Origin: Staphylococcus carnosus
Lineage (GTDB): Bacteria; Bacillota; Bacilli; Staphylococcales; Staphylococcaceae
Assembly: GCF_900458435.1 (NCBI RefSeq)
Contig: NZ_UHCT01000001.1
Location: forward strand, 496,001-560,000
Reading direction: 5' to 3'
DNA length: 64,000 nt
Shown: positions 55,666 to 64,000 of the stretch, in pieces
Layout of the letters: each line of letters starts with the position of its first letter
Numbering within the stretch: the first letter of the stretch is position 1
Notes under the pieces: model-generated
Told to the model about the DNA's origin: nothing
Database searches by the model: none
What the model saw: the letters and a program-made list of their open reading frames with translations, nothing else
Made by a program: the position numbers and the translations under genes

Positions 55666-56178
55666 ATGATGTATATTACAGACTACCAATCACCAGTCGG
55701 GGTTTTAACATTAGAATCAGATGGAGAAAACCTGACGGGTCTTTATTATGATGGTCAATTAGATAAAGAAAATCCAAAATTAGAAAAAGTTAATCAAGCA
55801 GATCAAAAGATTTTTGAAACAGTCAGCTTATGGTTAGATGAATACTTTCAAGGTAAGAATCCTTCCATTAACTTTCCGTACAAAGCAGAAGGAACTGAAT
55901 TCAGAGAACAGGTCTGGCATGAATTGGCTAAAATTCCTTATGGTGAAACAGTAACTTATGGAAACATTGCCAAAAAAATAGCTGCTTTACGAGGTAAGGA
56001 GAAAATGTCGGCTCAAGCAGTCGGTGGAGCGGTTGGAAGCAATCCGATTTCAATTGTTATACCTTGTCATCGTGTGGTAGGTCAAGATAATCATTTAACA
56101 GGATATGGCGGCGGTATAAATGTTAAAAAACATTTATTAGAATGCGAGCACCATAACTTAGACGATTTTAAAGAATAA
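55666..56178 (+). CDS. ogt: Methylated-DNA-protein-cysteine methyltransferase
   Basis: A 170-residue suicide DNA repair enzyme that moves alkyl groups from O6-alkylguanine to its own Cys. The active-site motif IVIPCHRVVGQ lies near residue 125, followed by LTGYGGGINVKKHLLECE. The recognition helix area is PYGETVTYGNIAKKI (about 88). GAGGTG precedes two adjacent ATGs. It ends at a shared terminator. Confidence 0.92.
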   Translation: MMYITDYQSPVGVLTLESDGENLTGLYYDGQLDKENPKLEKVNQADQKIFETVSLWLDEYFQGKNPSINFPYKAEGTEFREQVWHELAKIPYGETVTYGNIAKKIAALRGKEKMSAQAVGGAVGSNPISIVIPCHRVVGQDNHLTGYGGGINVKKHLLECEHHNLDDFKE

Positions 56179-56216
56179 AGAAAGTGGGTTCATTTTGACG
56201 TGAACCCACTTTCTTT
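56177..56216. terminator. Bidirectional terminator, ogt / hydrolase
   Basis: Perfect 16-bp arms (56177-56192, 56201-56216) around an 8-nt loop. Confidence 0.85.
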
Positions 56217-57036
56217 ATTTGAGCGTATCTTTTAAAAATAGAACAGCTTTTTGATAAATTTCTTCAACTTCTGCAGTCGCAACTCTATCAAAATCATGTT
56301 CATCTGTTGGAATACTGATGAGCGTACAGTTGGGTACTGAATGATATAATCGCAGCGCTTCGCTGTATGGCACATCGATGTCTTTTTCAGCATGAGCTAT
56401 GAAAATAGGCGGAAGTTGGTTGAGTTCTCCTTCTGACAAATTGTACTGGTGATCTGTATATGCCTCTATACCAACATATTGATACCAAAGTGCATGGCCT
56501 CTTGTATATAAGTAGAGTGGATAACGAATTTGAGTAGGGCCTGCAGTAATAGGAGAAGACTGCAGCATCAGTTGAATCATTGGTTCTGTCAGTTTAGCAG
56601 TTTTAGTTTTAAAAATGGAGTGTGTATTGCGAAATTCAGGGATATCAATTCGGCTGTATCCATAAAAATCTAAAATACCATGTACATTTCTATGGTTTGC
56701 AATTTGAATGGCTAAATAGCCGCCAGATGAACGACCAAAAGTAAACAATGGCAAATCAGGATAAAGGTTCTTGATTTCATCAAATACAGTTAAAGCATCT
56801 GAAATAATAGTTTCAAAAGCAGCTTCTGGAGCCAGTCGATAAGGTGCGAGCACCACATGAAAATCTTGTGTGATTAAATTTATGATACTTTCGTTTAAAT
56901 CATTTGGAGCACCGGAAATTAATCCGCCTCCATGATAATAAATAATAATACCCTGCGCTTCTTTGTGGGATTGGATTATATGTGTGTCCAAAACAAAGTC
57001 ATCGGCGGTTTTAATAGATAGTATTTTTTCGGTCAT
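56215..57036 (-). CDS. Alpha/beta hydrolase (HSL-type esterase)
   Basis: A 273-residue hydrolase with the oxyanion motif HGGG (IIYYHGGGLISG, about residue 38), nucleophile GRSSGG (about 110), an acid residue in HAEKDIDVPYS and a His in TDEHDFDRV near the C-terminus. It is the intact paralogue of the broken gene at 1-595. The ATG at 57036 has an AGGAG site; the longer frame upstream reads through a hydrophobic stretch without one. Substrate unknown; a short-chain esterase is likely. Confidence 0.78.
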   Translation of the reverse strand: MTEKILSIKTADDFVLDTHIIQSHKEAQGIIIYYHGGGLISGAPNDLNESIINLITQDFHVVLAPYRLAPEAAFETIISDALTVFDEIKNLYPDLPLFTFGRSSGGYLAIQIANHRNVHGILDFYGYSRIDIPEFRNTHSIFKTKTAKLTEPMIQLMLQSSPITAGPTQIRYPLYLYTRGHALWYQYVGIEAYTDHQYNLSEGELNQLPPIFIAHAEKDIDVPYSEALRLYHSVPNCTLISIPTDEHDFDRVATAEVEEIYQKAVLFLKDTLK

Positions 57037-57097
57037 AATAAATCTCCTATAGACATATTTAACAATATAATAGAAGAAACACTTAAAAATTGATAGT

Positions 57098-57137
57098 AAA
57101 AAAATCAGAACTGCAACATACGCAGTTCTGATTTTTT
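57098..57137 (-). terminator. Terminator after the YIP1-family gene
   Basis: Arms at 57098-57114 and 57122-57137 (TCAGAACTGC and complement within A/T tracts). T-rich in the minus direction, 6 nt after the ancestral stop codon. Confidence 0.8.
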
Positions 57138-57142
57138 GGTTT

Positions 57143-57754
57143 TTAAGGTTGCATTGCTGCACCAATTAATGGAAATACGATAGATAAAACAACAAATACA
57201 ACACCGAAAATAATAGAAACTTTACCTGAAAGTCGGCAAGTTTTATAAAGTAATAAAGTAAATAAATATCCTCAAATGAATGTTTGTAAATCAAATGCAC
57301 CAAGTATTTTATTGCCTTTATCGAAAATATTAAGACTTGTAATTTTATATTGAATTAAATCTAATCCCACTATAATTTGGATGAGAATAACAACTAATGC
57401 AATTGATGAACTGATTAATAATGCGAAAAGTGTTCCAGCAAAGATGCTGCGTTTTCTGACGTCGGATTTAAAGATGCGAGCAATCGCAAGTACTATAAGC
57501 CAAGAAAACAGTAACGTAAAGAGTGTACCTACGATTCCGCTAATGATTTGGACGGGGCCTAAAATCGCTTTGACTTGATCCATATCTGCATTAGGATTTT
57601 TTTGCGTGATTTGTTCAGTAATATTCGAAAAACTGAATGATAACCATACAGATGCTACGACAACGATAATCCAAATAATAAGATTAAGTACCCATTTGGG
57701 CTGTTCCCTAAATTTACTAAAAGTTGAGCCTAAAATTAAATTTGAATGTTCCAT
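57143..57754 (-). pseudogene. YIP1-family membrane protein interrupted by in-frame TGA
   Basis: The minus-strand frame encodes a multi-helix YIP1-type membrane protein starting MEHSNLILGSTFSKF. It stops at a TGA (57272-57274) after LGAFDLQTFI. Beyond it the same frame stays open for 42 codons with another hydrophobic helix (IIFGVVFVVLSIVFPLIGAAM) and ends in TAA just before a terminator, so the original gene was about 203 codons. A single G-to-A change of TGG (Trp) explains the stop. AAAGGAG precedes the ATG. The truncated 160-residue product would lack one helix. Confidence 0.72.
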
Positions 57755-57999
57755 GATGTACTCCTTTGTTTTTATAGTTATTTAAAATACTAGCATAAGA
57801 GAATATGAATTAGAACCATTGTTTTAAAATTATAATAATTTTAAAATTTATTGACGAGGTGTGAAATGGAATAAGTAAAATTATTAAGAGCCTAAATTAT
57901 AGAACTAACAGTATTGTTATTTTTCTGTAAATCTATTTATTTATTTTTAGATTATGATACTATTTTATTGTGAGAATAATATGGATAGGAGAGAGCAAC

Positions 58000-59097
58000 T
58001 TGAAGAAGAAATTGATTTGGATAATTTCAATCATCGCAGCAATTTTAGTGTTATTCATAATTGCGCTTATTGTAAAAAATGCAACAGGAGAATCGGATGA
58101 CAAAAATACATATGAAGTCTATAAAGCTAAACATGAAAGTCCATTGACTATGCAAGGCAAAGCTTCACCAGATTCAGTAAAATCATATTTAAATAATAGT
58201 TCGGTCGGAGATTATTTATATCCTACAGTATCTGACGGTCAATCAGTTGTTAAAGGTCAACAACTTATTAGTTATGATACGAGCGGCAATTCTAGGCAAC
58301 AGTTGGTGGATAAAGTTAATCAAGCACAAGAAGCTAAAAACCAAGCACCGAATGATACTAAGGCGCAATCAGAATTAACGAAGGCAAATGATGCACTTAA
58401 CCAATTTGATAAACAGGTAAATGATAGTATGTATGCTTCATTCCCAGGCAAAATTGATATCATTCAAAGTAATGAACCCAATGATGGTGAAACGATTATG
58501 CAGTTGATTTCTAATGAACCGCAAATCAAAACAACTGTTTCAGAATTTGATATCAATAAACTTGAAAAAGGAAAACAAGTTGATTTTACAATCAATAACA
58601 ACGGAGAAAAAGGTACAGGACAAATCAAGAAAATTTCTGAGTTACCGACAAGCTATGAAGATTCATTGCAAGGTCAAGGGAACGCAGGTGGTGCTTCAGG
58701 TATGCAAGGTGCAGGCGATGCATCTGATGATGGACAAGCAGGAGGAGGCGGACAAGCTTCAAATCCTGTAGTCAATGATGTAGGCGGTAAAGGCAACTCT
58801 AATGATGCGTCTAAATATAATGTTATCATCGGTAATTTATCTAAACCTGTACGTGCGGGATTCTCTCTTGATGTATCAGTGAAATCAAATGATATTAAAT
58901 TACCGCCAAGTGTTTTAACAAAAGACAACTATGTTTTTGTGGTAAATAAAAATAATAAGATAGAAAAGCGTAAGATTGAAATTAAAGAAAGTGATGGCGA
59001 AAAATATGTAAAATCAGGATTGAAGGAAGGAGAACGACTGGTTAAACACCCTAAATCATCTCTAAAAGATGGAGATAAAATAGAGGTGAAAAAATGA
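58000..59097 (+). CDS. HlyD/MacA-type membrane fusion (adaptor) protein of an ABC exporter
   Basis: A 365-residue adaptor. It has an N-terminal membrane anchor (KKKLIWIISIIAAILVLFIIALIV), a lipoyl-like hairpin around YLYPTVSDGQSVVKGQQLISY, a short coiled coil (about residues 95-140), beta-barrel parts with TTVSEFDINKLEKGKQVDF, and a Gly/Gln/Asp-rich low-complexity insert near residues 220-260. The start is a TTG at 58000 behind AGGAGAG. It overlaps the ATPase gene by 4 nt. Resembles YknX-type adaptors for peptide or lipophilic drug export. Confidence 0.8.
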   Translation: MKKKLIWIISIIAAILVLFIIALIVKNATGESDDKNTYEVYKAKHESPLTMQGKASPDSVKSYLNNSSVGDYLYPTVSDGQSVVKGQQLISYDTSGNSRQQLVDKVNQAQEAKNQAPNDTKAQSELTKANDALNQFDKQVNDSMYASFPGKIDIIQSNEPNDGETIMQLISNEPQIKTTVSEFDINKLEKGKQVDFTINNNGEKGTGQIKKISELPTSYEDSLQGQGNAGGASGMQGAGDASDDGQAGGGGQASNPVVNDVGGKGNSNDASKYNVIIGNLSKPVRAGFSLDVSVKSNDIKLPPSVLTKDNYVFVVNKNNKIEKRKIEIKESDGEKYVKSGLKEGERLVKHPKSSLKDGDKIEVKK

Positions 59098-59774
59098 TTA
59101 AATTAAAGCATGTCAATCGTTCCTTTAAAAACGGCGACAAGGTTAATCATATTTTAAAAGATATTAATCTTGAAATTCACAAAGGTGAATTCATTGCGAT
59201 TATGGGTCCATCAGGTTCAGGAAAAAGTACGCTTATTAATATCATTGGATTTATCGATCGAGGTTATCAAGGAGATTATTTGTTTAATGGTAAAAACTAT
59301 CAGAAAAGTTCTGATAACCAATTAGCTGAAATCAGAAATCACGTAGTTGGATTTGTATTTCAAAATTTTAAATTGATTCAAAACAATACCATTTTAGAAA
59401 ATGTCAGTATTCCCTTAGTATATGCGGGGATAGGCAGTCAAGAGCGAAAAAAACGTGTGCTCGATACTTTGCATGATGTAGGTCTTTATGACAAAGAAAA
59501 TTTAGTTCCTAACAAGTTGTCAGGCGGACAGCAGCAACGTGTAGCGATAGCAAGATCTATTGTAAATAACCCTGATTTTATCATTGCTGATGAGCCTACA
59601 GGTGCGTTAGATTCAAAAACCTCTGAGGATATTATGGAGTTATTTACTAAGCTGAACAAAACACATCATACAACAATGATTATGGTCACACATGACCGTG
59701 AAGTTGCAGAACAAGCAGACCGTATCATTCATATTTTGGATGGACGTATTCAAGAAGAAGAGGTGGTACGATGA
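59094..59774 (+). CDS. ABC transporter ATP-binding protein (MacB/YknY type)
   Basis: A 226-residue ATPase with Walker A GPSGSGKST (about residue 38), Q-loop FVFQNFKLI, signature LSGGQQQRVAIARS (about 140), Walker B FIIADEPTGALD and the His switch MVTHD. Overlaps by 4 nt with both neighbours (ATGA), so the adaptor, ATPase and permease form one tight operon. Confidence 0.92.
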   Translation: MIKLKHVNRSFKNGDKVNHILKDINLEIHKGEFIAIMGPSGSGKSTLINIIGFIDRGYQGDYLFNGKNYQKSSDNQLAEIRNHVVGFVFQNFKLIQNNTILENVSIPLVYAGIGSQERKKRVLDTLHDVGLYDKENLVPNKLSGGQQQRVAIARSIVNNPDFIIADEPTGALDSKTSEDIMELFTKLNKTHHTTMIMVTHDREVAEQADRIIHILDGRIQEEEVVR

Positions 59775-60946
59775 ATCGATTTTCTAACGTGCTGTCGGTC
59801 TCTCTTCGTTCTATTATGAAAAATAAAAGGCGTAATATCTTTACGATGATTGGAATCATTATAGGGATAGCAGCAGTGATTACCATCATGTCTTTAGGAA
59901 ATGGTTTTAAGAAAACAGCAGCAGAACAATTCTCTGATTCGGGCGCTTCGAAAGATTCGGCTATTATTAATTTTTTACCATCAGGTGAATCTAATAATAA
60001 AGCAGACCCATTTTCTCCTTCTGACATACAAATAGCAGAACGTGTAAATGGTGTCGCAAGTGCACATAAAAAAGAAGATAAAAAGCAGTCTTTTAATGCA
60101 AAAATGACGAACAGCCAACACTCGGGTGATATTAATATTTATAAAAATAATGAATATCAAGATGTTGAAAAAGGAAAAGGCTTTGATTCAGATAATAATG
60201 ATATTGAGGACAAAGTCGTGACAGTTGATAAGCATATTGCTAAAAAAGTATTTAATAATGATGCGATTGGGAAAACACTTTTTATTGAAGATGAAGGTTT
60301 TAAAATAGTTGGAATTGCAAATGATGCTATGGAACCTAACACCGTACATATGCCTTCTAAAACATTTGATCACTATGTACCTAATCTTTCTCAAGATTTT
60401 GCGCAGTTAGAAATAAAGTTGGATGAAGGAAGCAATAAGAAAGAGGTTGCGAATAAAGTAGCTAAAAAATTAAGTGAAAAAGGCACAGCGCAATCATCTG
60501 GTACGTATCAGTATTCTGATACAGAGCAAATGATGAAAGGTATTACAAAAGTATTCGATGGTATTACTTATTTTGTTGCAGCAGTGGCTGGTATTTCACT
60601 CTTTATCGCGGGAATTGGTGTGATGAATGTAATGTATATATCAGTTGCTGAACGTTCTGAAGAAATCGCGATACGTCGTGCTTTTGGTGCTAAAGCACGA
60701 GATATAGAGATCCAATTTTTAGTTGAAAGTGTTGTTTTATGTTTAATTGGCGGTATTATCGGTTTGATTATTGGTATTGCCATTGCTTCACTTGTTGATG
60801 CAGTAACACCAGATTATATTAAAAGTGTTGTGAGCATAGGTTCAGTATTGCTTGCTGTTGGTGTTTCGACACTTATTGGTGTCGTGTTCGGCTGGATTCC
60901 GGCACGTGCAGCTGCTAAAAAAGAATTGATTGATATTATCAAATAA
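59771..60946 (+). CDS. ABC transporter permease (MacB/FtsX type)
   Basis: A 391-residue permease. It has an N-terminal helix (MIGIIIGIAAVITIMSLGNG), a large extracytoplasmic domain (residues about 45-265), and three C-terminal helices with the FtsX-type motif VMYISVAERSEEIAIRRAFGAKARDIEIQFLVES. The protein ends in FGWIPARAAAKKELIDIIK, typical of the family. It works with the adaptor and ATPase as a tripartite-like exporter or an antimicrobial peptide defence system. Confidence 0.88.
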   Translation: MNRFSNVLSVSLRSIMKNKRRNIFTMIGIIIGIAAVITIMSLGNGFKKTAAEQFSDSGASKDSAIINFLPSGESNNKADPFSPSDIQIAERVNGVASAHKKEDKKQSFNAKMTNSQHSGDINIYKNNEYQDVEKGKGFDSDNNDIEDKVVTVDKHIAKKVFNNDAIGKTLFIEDEGFKIVGIANDAMEPNTVHMPSKTFDHYVPNLSQDFAQLEIKLDEGSNKKEVANKVAKKLSEKGTAQSSGTYQYSDTEQMMKGITKVFDGITYFVAAVAGISLFIAGIGVMNVMYISVAERSEEIAIRRAFGAKARDIEIQFLVESVVLCLIGGIIGLIIGIAIASLVDAVTPDYIKSVVSIGSVLLAVGVSTLIGVVFGWIPARAAAKKELIDIIK

Positions 60947-60949
60947 AGG

Positions 60950-60986
60950 AAGTTGGGACATGTTGAATACTGTCCCAACTTTAATT
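60950..60986 (+). terminator. Terminator of the exporter operon
   Basis: AAGTTGGGACA/TGTCCCAACTT arms (60950-60960, 60971-60981) with T-rich tail. Confidence 0.8.
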
Positions 60987-61073
60987 TTAGCTTGCTAGTT
61001 GAATAATTTGTTAAAACTGGATATCTTTAACTTGAGGATAAAAAAGTAAAAAAGTGAAAGGAGGAACATTAAT

Positions 61074-61961
61074 GTGGATATCAAACAAATGAGCTATTTT
61101 ATAGCAGTTGTGCAACAAGGCGGCATGACTAACGCATCTAAAGAACTTTATGTAGCGCAACCAACAATCAGTAAAGCCATTAAGGATTTAGAAAATGAAC
61201 TTGGAAGTCCGTTGTTTGATCGTAGTAAACGTCATTTAACTTTAACTGACAGCGGCCAAATATTTTATAAGAAATCTTTAGAGATTATGAATCTTTTTGA
61301 TAATCTTCCGAAAGAAGTTAATCAGTTGAAAGGGCTGGAAGCGGGGCACATCAGTATTGGTTTATCTGCTGTTATGAATATGAATAAATTTATAGAAACA
61401 CTTGGAGATTTCCACCAAATGTATCCTAATATTACTTATAACTTGGTTGAAAATGGCGGGAAAGCATTAGAACAACAAATCATTAATAATGAAATTGATA
61501 TTGGTATTACAACTTTGCCAGTAGATAATGGGATTTTTGAATCTATTCCATTATATAATGAAGATTTATTATTAGTAGTAAGTGAAACGCATCCTTTGGC
61601 ACATAGAGACAATGTCGAAATGGAAGAATTAGCAGACGAAGATTTTATATTATTTAATGAAGATTTTTATCTGAATGATAAGATTATTGAAACTGCCAAA
61701 CGCTCTGGCTTTGTGCCGAAAACTATATCAAAAATATCACAGTGGAATTTTATAGAAAATCTGCTGACAGAAGGTTTGGGAGTCAGTATACTACCTGAAA
61801 ATATTGTGAAGATGTTGAGAGGGCCAATACATAGTTTGAAAATTAATGACAAAGCAATGCGTTGGCAATTGGGTGTAATTTGGAAGAAAGAAAAATATAT
61901 CAATTATGCGACAAGAGAATATATTGATTATATGAAGTCTGCATTGACGACAGACGAATAA
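61074..61961 (+). CDS. cidR: LysR-family regulator CidR
   Basis: A 295-residue LysR regulator: HTH domain MSYFIAVVQQGGMTNASKELYVAQPTISKAIKDLENELG and an effector domain with ISIGLSAVMN and ITTLPVDNGIFESIPLYNEDLLLV. In staphylococci CidR responds to acetate/overflow metabolism and activates cidABC, found here in the same direction 0.3 kb downstream. The GTG at 61074 is preferred because AAAGGAGG is 9 nt before it. Confidence 0.87.
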   Translation: MDIKQMSYFIAVVQQGGMTNASKELYVAQPTISKAIKDLENELGSPLFDRSKRHLTLTDSGQIFYKKSLEIMNLFDNLPKEVNQLKGLEAGHISIGLSAVMNMNKFIETLGDFHQMYPNITYNLVENGGKALEQQIINNEIDIGITTLPVDNGIFESIPLYNEDLLLVVSETHPLAHRDNVEMEELADEDFILFNEDFYLNDKIIETAKRSGFVPKTISKISQWNFIENLLTEGLGVSILPENIVKMLRGPIHSLKINDKAMRWQLGVIWKKEKYINYATREYIDYMKSALTTDE

Positions 61962-61971
61962 TGTTAAAAAG

Positions 61972-62001
61972 CTGGAACTTCTAAGATTGTTCCAGTTTTT
62001 T
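61972..62001 (+). terminator. Terminator of cidR
   Basis: CTGGAAC/GTTCCAG (61972-61978, 61989-61995) and six T. Confidence 0.75.
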
Positions 62002-62082
62002 GTATGTTTACAATCAAATATAATATGGCTTAAATTATTAGAATCTTCGAAGTAAAAAGAAAAGTAATGGATGACATCGCTT

Positions 62083-62182
62083 TCATAGAAAAAAGTAATA
62101 GTTACTATCTAAAATCGATATTTTTATTATACACAGAATTGTCATAGAATAATGGATGTAAGTCAGAAGAAATATCATAGAA
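62083..62182. repeat. Three TCATAGAA repeats upstream of cidA
   Basis: Copies start at 62083, 62142 and 62175 in the same orientation within 100 bp, 86-185 bp upstream of the cidA start. Could be regulator contact sites; chance is possible in such AT-rich DNA. Confidence 0.3.
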
Positions 62183-62267
62183 TGATTTATTTACACTTTG
62201 ATTCAAACACCAGAATTAGAGGAAATAAAGAATTCTTAACAATTAAATTAAGGGAAGGGTGTTGCTC

Positions 62268-62654
62268 ATGACTATTAGGGTGTTAAAAATTATATTTCAA
62301 GCTTTATTGATATATGGTATCACGCTATTAGGCAACGCCATTCAACACTTACTGCATATTCCGTTAGCTGGAAGCATCGTTGGCCTAGGACTTTTTTTCC
62401 TACTTCTTCAATTTAAAATAATTCCTGTCAAATGGGTCAAAGACGGTGCAAACTTTTTATTAACAACAATGGTGTTTTTCTTTATACCATCCGTTGTTGG
62501 TGTAATGGATATTGTAAGTGACATTCATTTAAACTTCATCGTTTTCTTTGCTGTTATTATACTTGGTACAATCGCAGTCGCATTTACTTCTGGACTTATT
62601 GCAGAAAAAATGGCGCATAGACCGCACGTTAATAAGGGACATCACACATCATGA
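62268..62654 (+). CDS. cidA: Holin-like protein CidA
   Basis: A 128-residue holin-like membrane protein with four helices. [56 protein letters not shown] and [17 protein letters not shown] are typical of CidA/LrgA. It influences murein hydrolase activity and cell lysis, and is linked to pyruvate overflow metabolism. The ATG at 62268 follows AGGGAAGGG by 8 nt. Overlaps cidB by 4 nt. Confidence 0.9.
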   Translation: MTIRVLKIIFQALLIYGITLLGNAIQHLLHIPLAGSIVGLGLFFLLLQFKIIPVKWVKDGANFLLTTMVFFFIPSVVGVMDIVSDIHLNFIVFFAVIILGTIAVAFTSGLIAEKMAHRPHVNKGHHTS

Positions 62655-63337
62655 TTTGGATCAAAGGTATTTTAATGATTGTATTAACCATAGTCATGTA
62701 CCTTGCCGCTAAGAAGCTCCAACAAAAATATAATAATCCGTTTCTTAATCCAGCCCTAATTGCTTCACTAGGAATTATTATCGTGTTAGTGTTGTTTCGT
62801 CAAGATTATAGTGGGTACATGACTGGGGGTAAGATAATTAACCAGTTGCTCAGCTGTACAGTAGTATGTTTAGCTTATCCGCTATATATCAACCGACATA
62901 AAATTGTCGAGAATTTTAATATCATTTTTTCAAGTGTGATTACAGGAGTAGTACTCAATTTTATGTTAGTCTACTTTTCTTTGAAACTATTAGGTTATTC
63001 AAAAGAAGATATTGTAACACTCTTGCCGCGTTCCATTACTGCAGCAGTCGGCATACAAGTATCACACCAATTGGGCGGCGCTGATACCATTACGGTGCTC
63101 TTTATTATTACTACTGGTTTAATCGGCAGTATATTGGGAGCATTATTGCTGAAAATTGGAAGATTCGAGTCATCCATTGCTAAAGGAATGGCTTACGGAA
63201 ATGCTTCGCATGCATTTGGAACTGCAAAAGCACTTGAATTGGATATGGAATCGGGAGCTTTCAGTTCAATCGGAATGATATTAACTGCGGTAATTAGTTC
63301 AGTACTATTACCTGTTCTTATTCTCTTTTTCTATTAG
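62651..63337 (+). CDS. cidB: CidB, LrgB-family membrane protein
   Basis: A 228-residue LrgB-family protein with several helices. Hallmarks are [18 protein letters not shown] near the start, [19 protein letters not shown] (about residue 120) and [18 protein letters not shown] (about 175). It acts with CidA in control of lysis and probably in export of pyruvate-related acids. Complete and in operon with cidA and cidC. Confidence 0.9.
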   Translation: MIWIKGILMIVLTIVMYLAAKKLQQKYNNPFLNPALIASLGIIIVLVLFRQDYSGYMTGGKIINQLLSCTVVCLAYPLYINRHKIVENFNIIFSSVITGVVLNFMLVYFSLKLLGYSKEDIVTLLPRSITAAVGIQVSHQLGGADTITVLFIITTGLIGSILGALLLKIGRFESSIAKGMAYGNASHAFGTAKALELDMESGAFSSIGMILTAVISSVLLPVLILFFY

Positions 63338-63448
63338 ATTAGTTAGAGAGTTATTCATTGTGTAGACAAAAGCATAACGAAATTTCAAACACTAAAGGGT
63401 AGTTTGAATACAGTTAGTTTTTATAAATAGAAAGGGGCTATTTTTAAA

Positions 63449-64000
63449 ATGGCAAAAATTAAAGCAAATCAAGCGCTTGTAGAAGCATTACTACAATGGG
63501 ATATTGATCACTTATACGGTATTCCAGGAGATTCTATCGATGCAGTAGTTGATAGTTTACGTACAGTAAGCGAACAAATTAAATTCTATCATGTTCGTCA
63601 TGAAGAAGTTGGCAGCTTAGCAGCTGCAGCTTATACAAAATTAACTGGTAAAATCGGGGTATCACTTGCAATCGGTGGACCTGGTGCAATCCATTTATTA
63701 AATGGTATGTATGATGCAAAAATGGACGGCGTTCCTCAATTAGTACTTGTAGGTCAATCAAACAGTACTGTACTTGGAACTAAAGCTTTCCAAGAAACTA
63801 ACTTGTTAAGTTTATGTGAAGATGTTTCTGTATATAACAGACAAATTAATGAAAAAGACGACGATATTTTCGGTATCGTTAATGAAGCTATTAAAACAGC
63901 TTATGAGAAAAAAGGCGTTGCAACTTTAATCTTGCCTAACAACTTGTTAACACGCAAAGTTAAAGATACAACTAACAAACCAGTAAACAAAAAACGCCCT
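63449..64000 (+). CDS. cidC: Pyruvate oxidase CidC (5' part, cut by window end)
   Basis: The first 184 codons of a thiamine diphosphate enzyme that converts pyruvate to acetate and CO2 at the membrane. KANQALVEALLQWDIDHLYGIPGDSID and the catalytic-Glu segment FYHVRHEEVGSLAAAAYTKLTGKIG (about residue 50), then IGGPGAIHLLNGMYDAKMDGVP, are characteristic of pyruvate oxidases. The ATG at 63449 is preceded by AAAGGGG. Third gene of cidABC; the rest lies outside the window. Confidence 0.92.
   Translation, partial: MAKIKANQALVEALLQWDIDHLYGIPGDSIDAVVDSLRTVSEQIKFYHVRHEEVGSLAAAAYTKLTGKIGVSLAIGGPGAIHLLNGMYDAKMDGVPQLVLVGQSNSTVLGTKAFQETNLLSLCEDVSVYNRQINEKDDDIFGIVNEAIKTAYEKKGVATLILPNNLLTRKVKDTTNKPVNKKRP

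Larger units (their letters stand above)
61962..62267. other. cidR-cidA intergenic region
   Basis: About 300 bases: a cidR terminator, then an AT-rich stretch with three copies of TCATAGAA (62083-62090, 62142-62149, 62175-62182) and the cidA ribosome binding site AGGGAAGGG. No clear -35/-10 pair was found. Confidence 0.5.

Noticed and set aside
1..64000. CRISPR arrays, insertion sequences, prophage, tRNA or rRNA genes
   Set aside because: No regularly spaced repeats, transposase or integrase frames, cloverleaf sequences or rRNA segments were recognised on reading.

Overview
The window is a low-GC Gram-positive chromosome segment with the gene content of a non-aureus Staphylococcus. CidR-CidABC, sortase A, FeoAB, PflBA, the AccBC-Pxp cluster and strong AGGAGG-type ribosome binding sites all fit. 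The ureide genes and the number of broken genes suggest the S. carnosus/S. simulans group, but that species guess is inference. No rRNA, tRNA, CRISPR array, insertion sequence or prophage was seen.

Region by region. 1-0.6 kb: 3' part of a frameshifted alpha/beta hydrolase. 0.8-9.8 kb: a ureide (allantoate) catabolic operon, allC-allE-allD-allD-allF-allG-allH-allK. It converts allantoate through ureidoglycine, ureidoglycolate and oxalurate to oxamate and carbamoyl phosphate, and carbamate kinase then recovers ATP. 9.9-12.6 kb: two MFS transporters, the first frameshifted. 12.7-15.9 kb: frataxin-like protein, a PepSY membrane protein with a His/Met-rich loop and a Zur-like box, and an orphan PTS EIIC-type membrane protein. 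16.5-22.0 kb: a very tight operon pxpB-pxpC-accB-accC-pxpA-ycsG. It pairs 5-oxoprolinase subunits with a biotin carboxylase and a biotin carrier. 22.2-26.5 kb: xylulokinase, a small membrane protein, a GNAT acetyltransferase, a metallophosphatase, and a PadR/HAAS pair. 26.7-29.1 kb: feoA-feoB plus a 58-residue Cys-containing membrane protein, behind a Fur box. 29.7-33.6 kb: CapA-like and CapD-like envelope polysaccharide genes and galU. 33.8-38.6 kb: universal stress protein, DUF5996, queH interrupted by an in-frame TGA, a LytTR regulator with a DUF3021 membrane partner, a 40-residue membrane peptide, and a structured, relatively GC-rich gene-free stretch. 38.9-41.9 kb: pflB-pflA under Rex-like and CcpA sites.

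42-49.3 kb: methyltransferase, a short Spo0M-like protein, an NADPH:quinone reductase-like protein, the pdp-deoB nucleoside operon, a second EIIC-type protein and a fructosamine kinase. 49.4-55.5 kb: polyphosphate:AMP phosphotransferase, CDF zinc exporter, azoreductase, two small membrane proteins, sortase A, bioB with a BirA operator, and the orphan tail of an LPXTG protein. 55.7-61 kb: O6-alkylguanine methyltransferase, the intact alpha/beta hydrolase paralogue, a YIP1-family gene broken by an in-frame TGA, and an adaptor/ATPase/permease exporter. 61-64 kb: cidR, cidA, cidB and the start of cidC.

Three themes stand out. Ureide and 5-oxoproline nitrogen salvage operons lie within 22 kb of each other. 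Fermentative and overflow metabolism is represented by pflBA and cidABC. Finally, at least four genes are broken by single-base lesions and one surface protein is reduced to its anchor, which points to ongoing gene loss or sequence errors.
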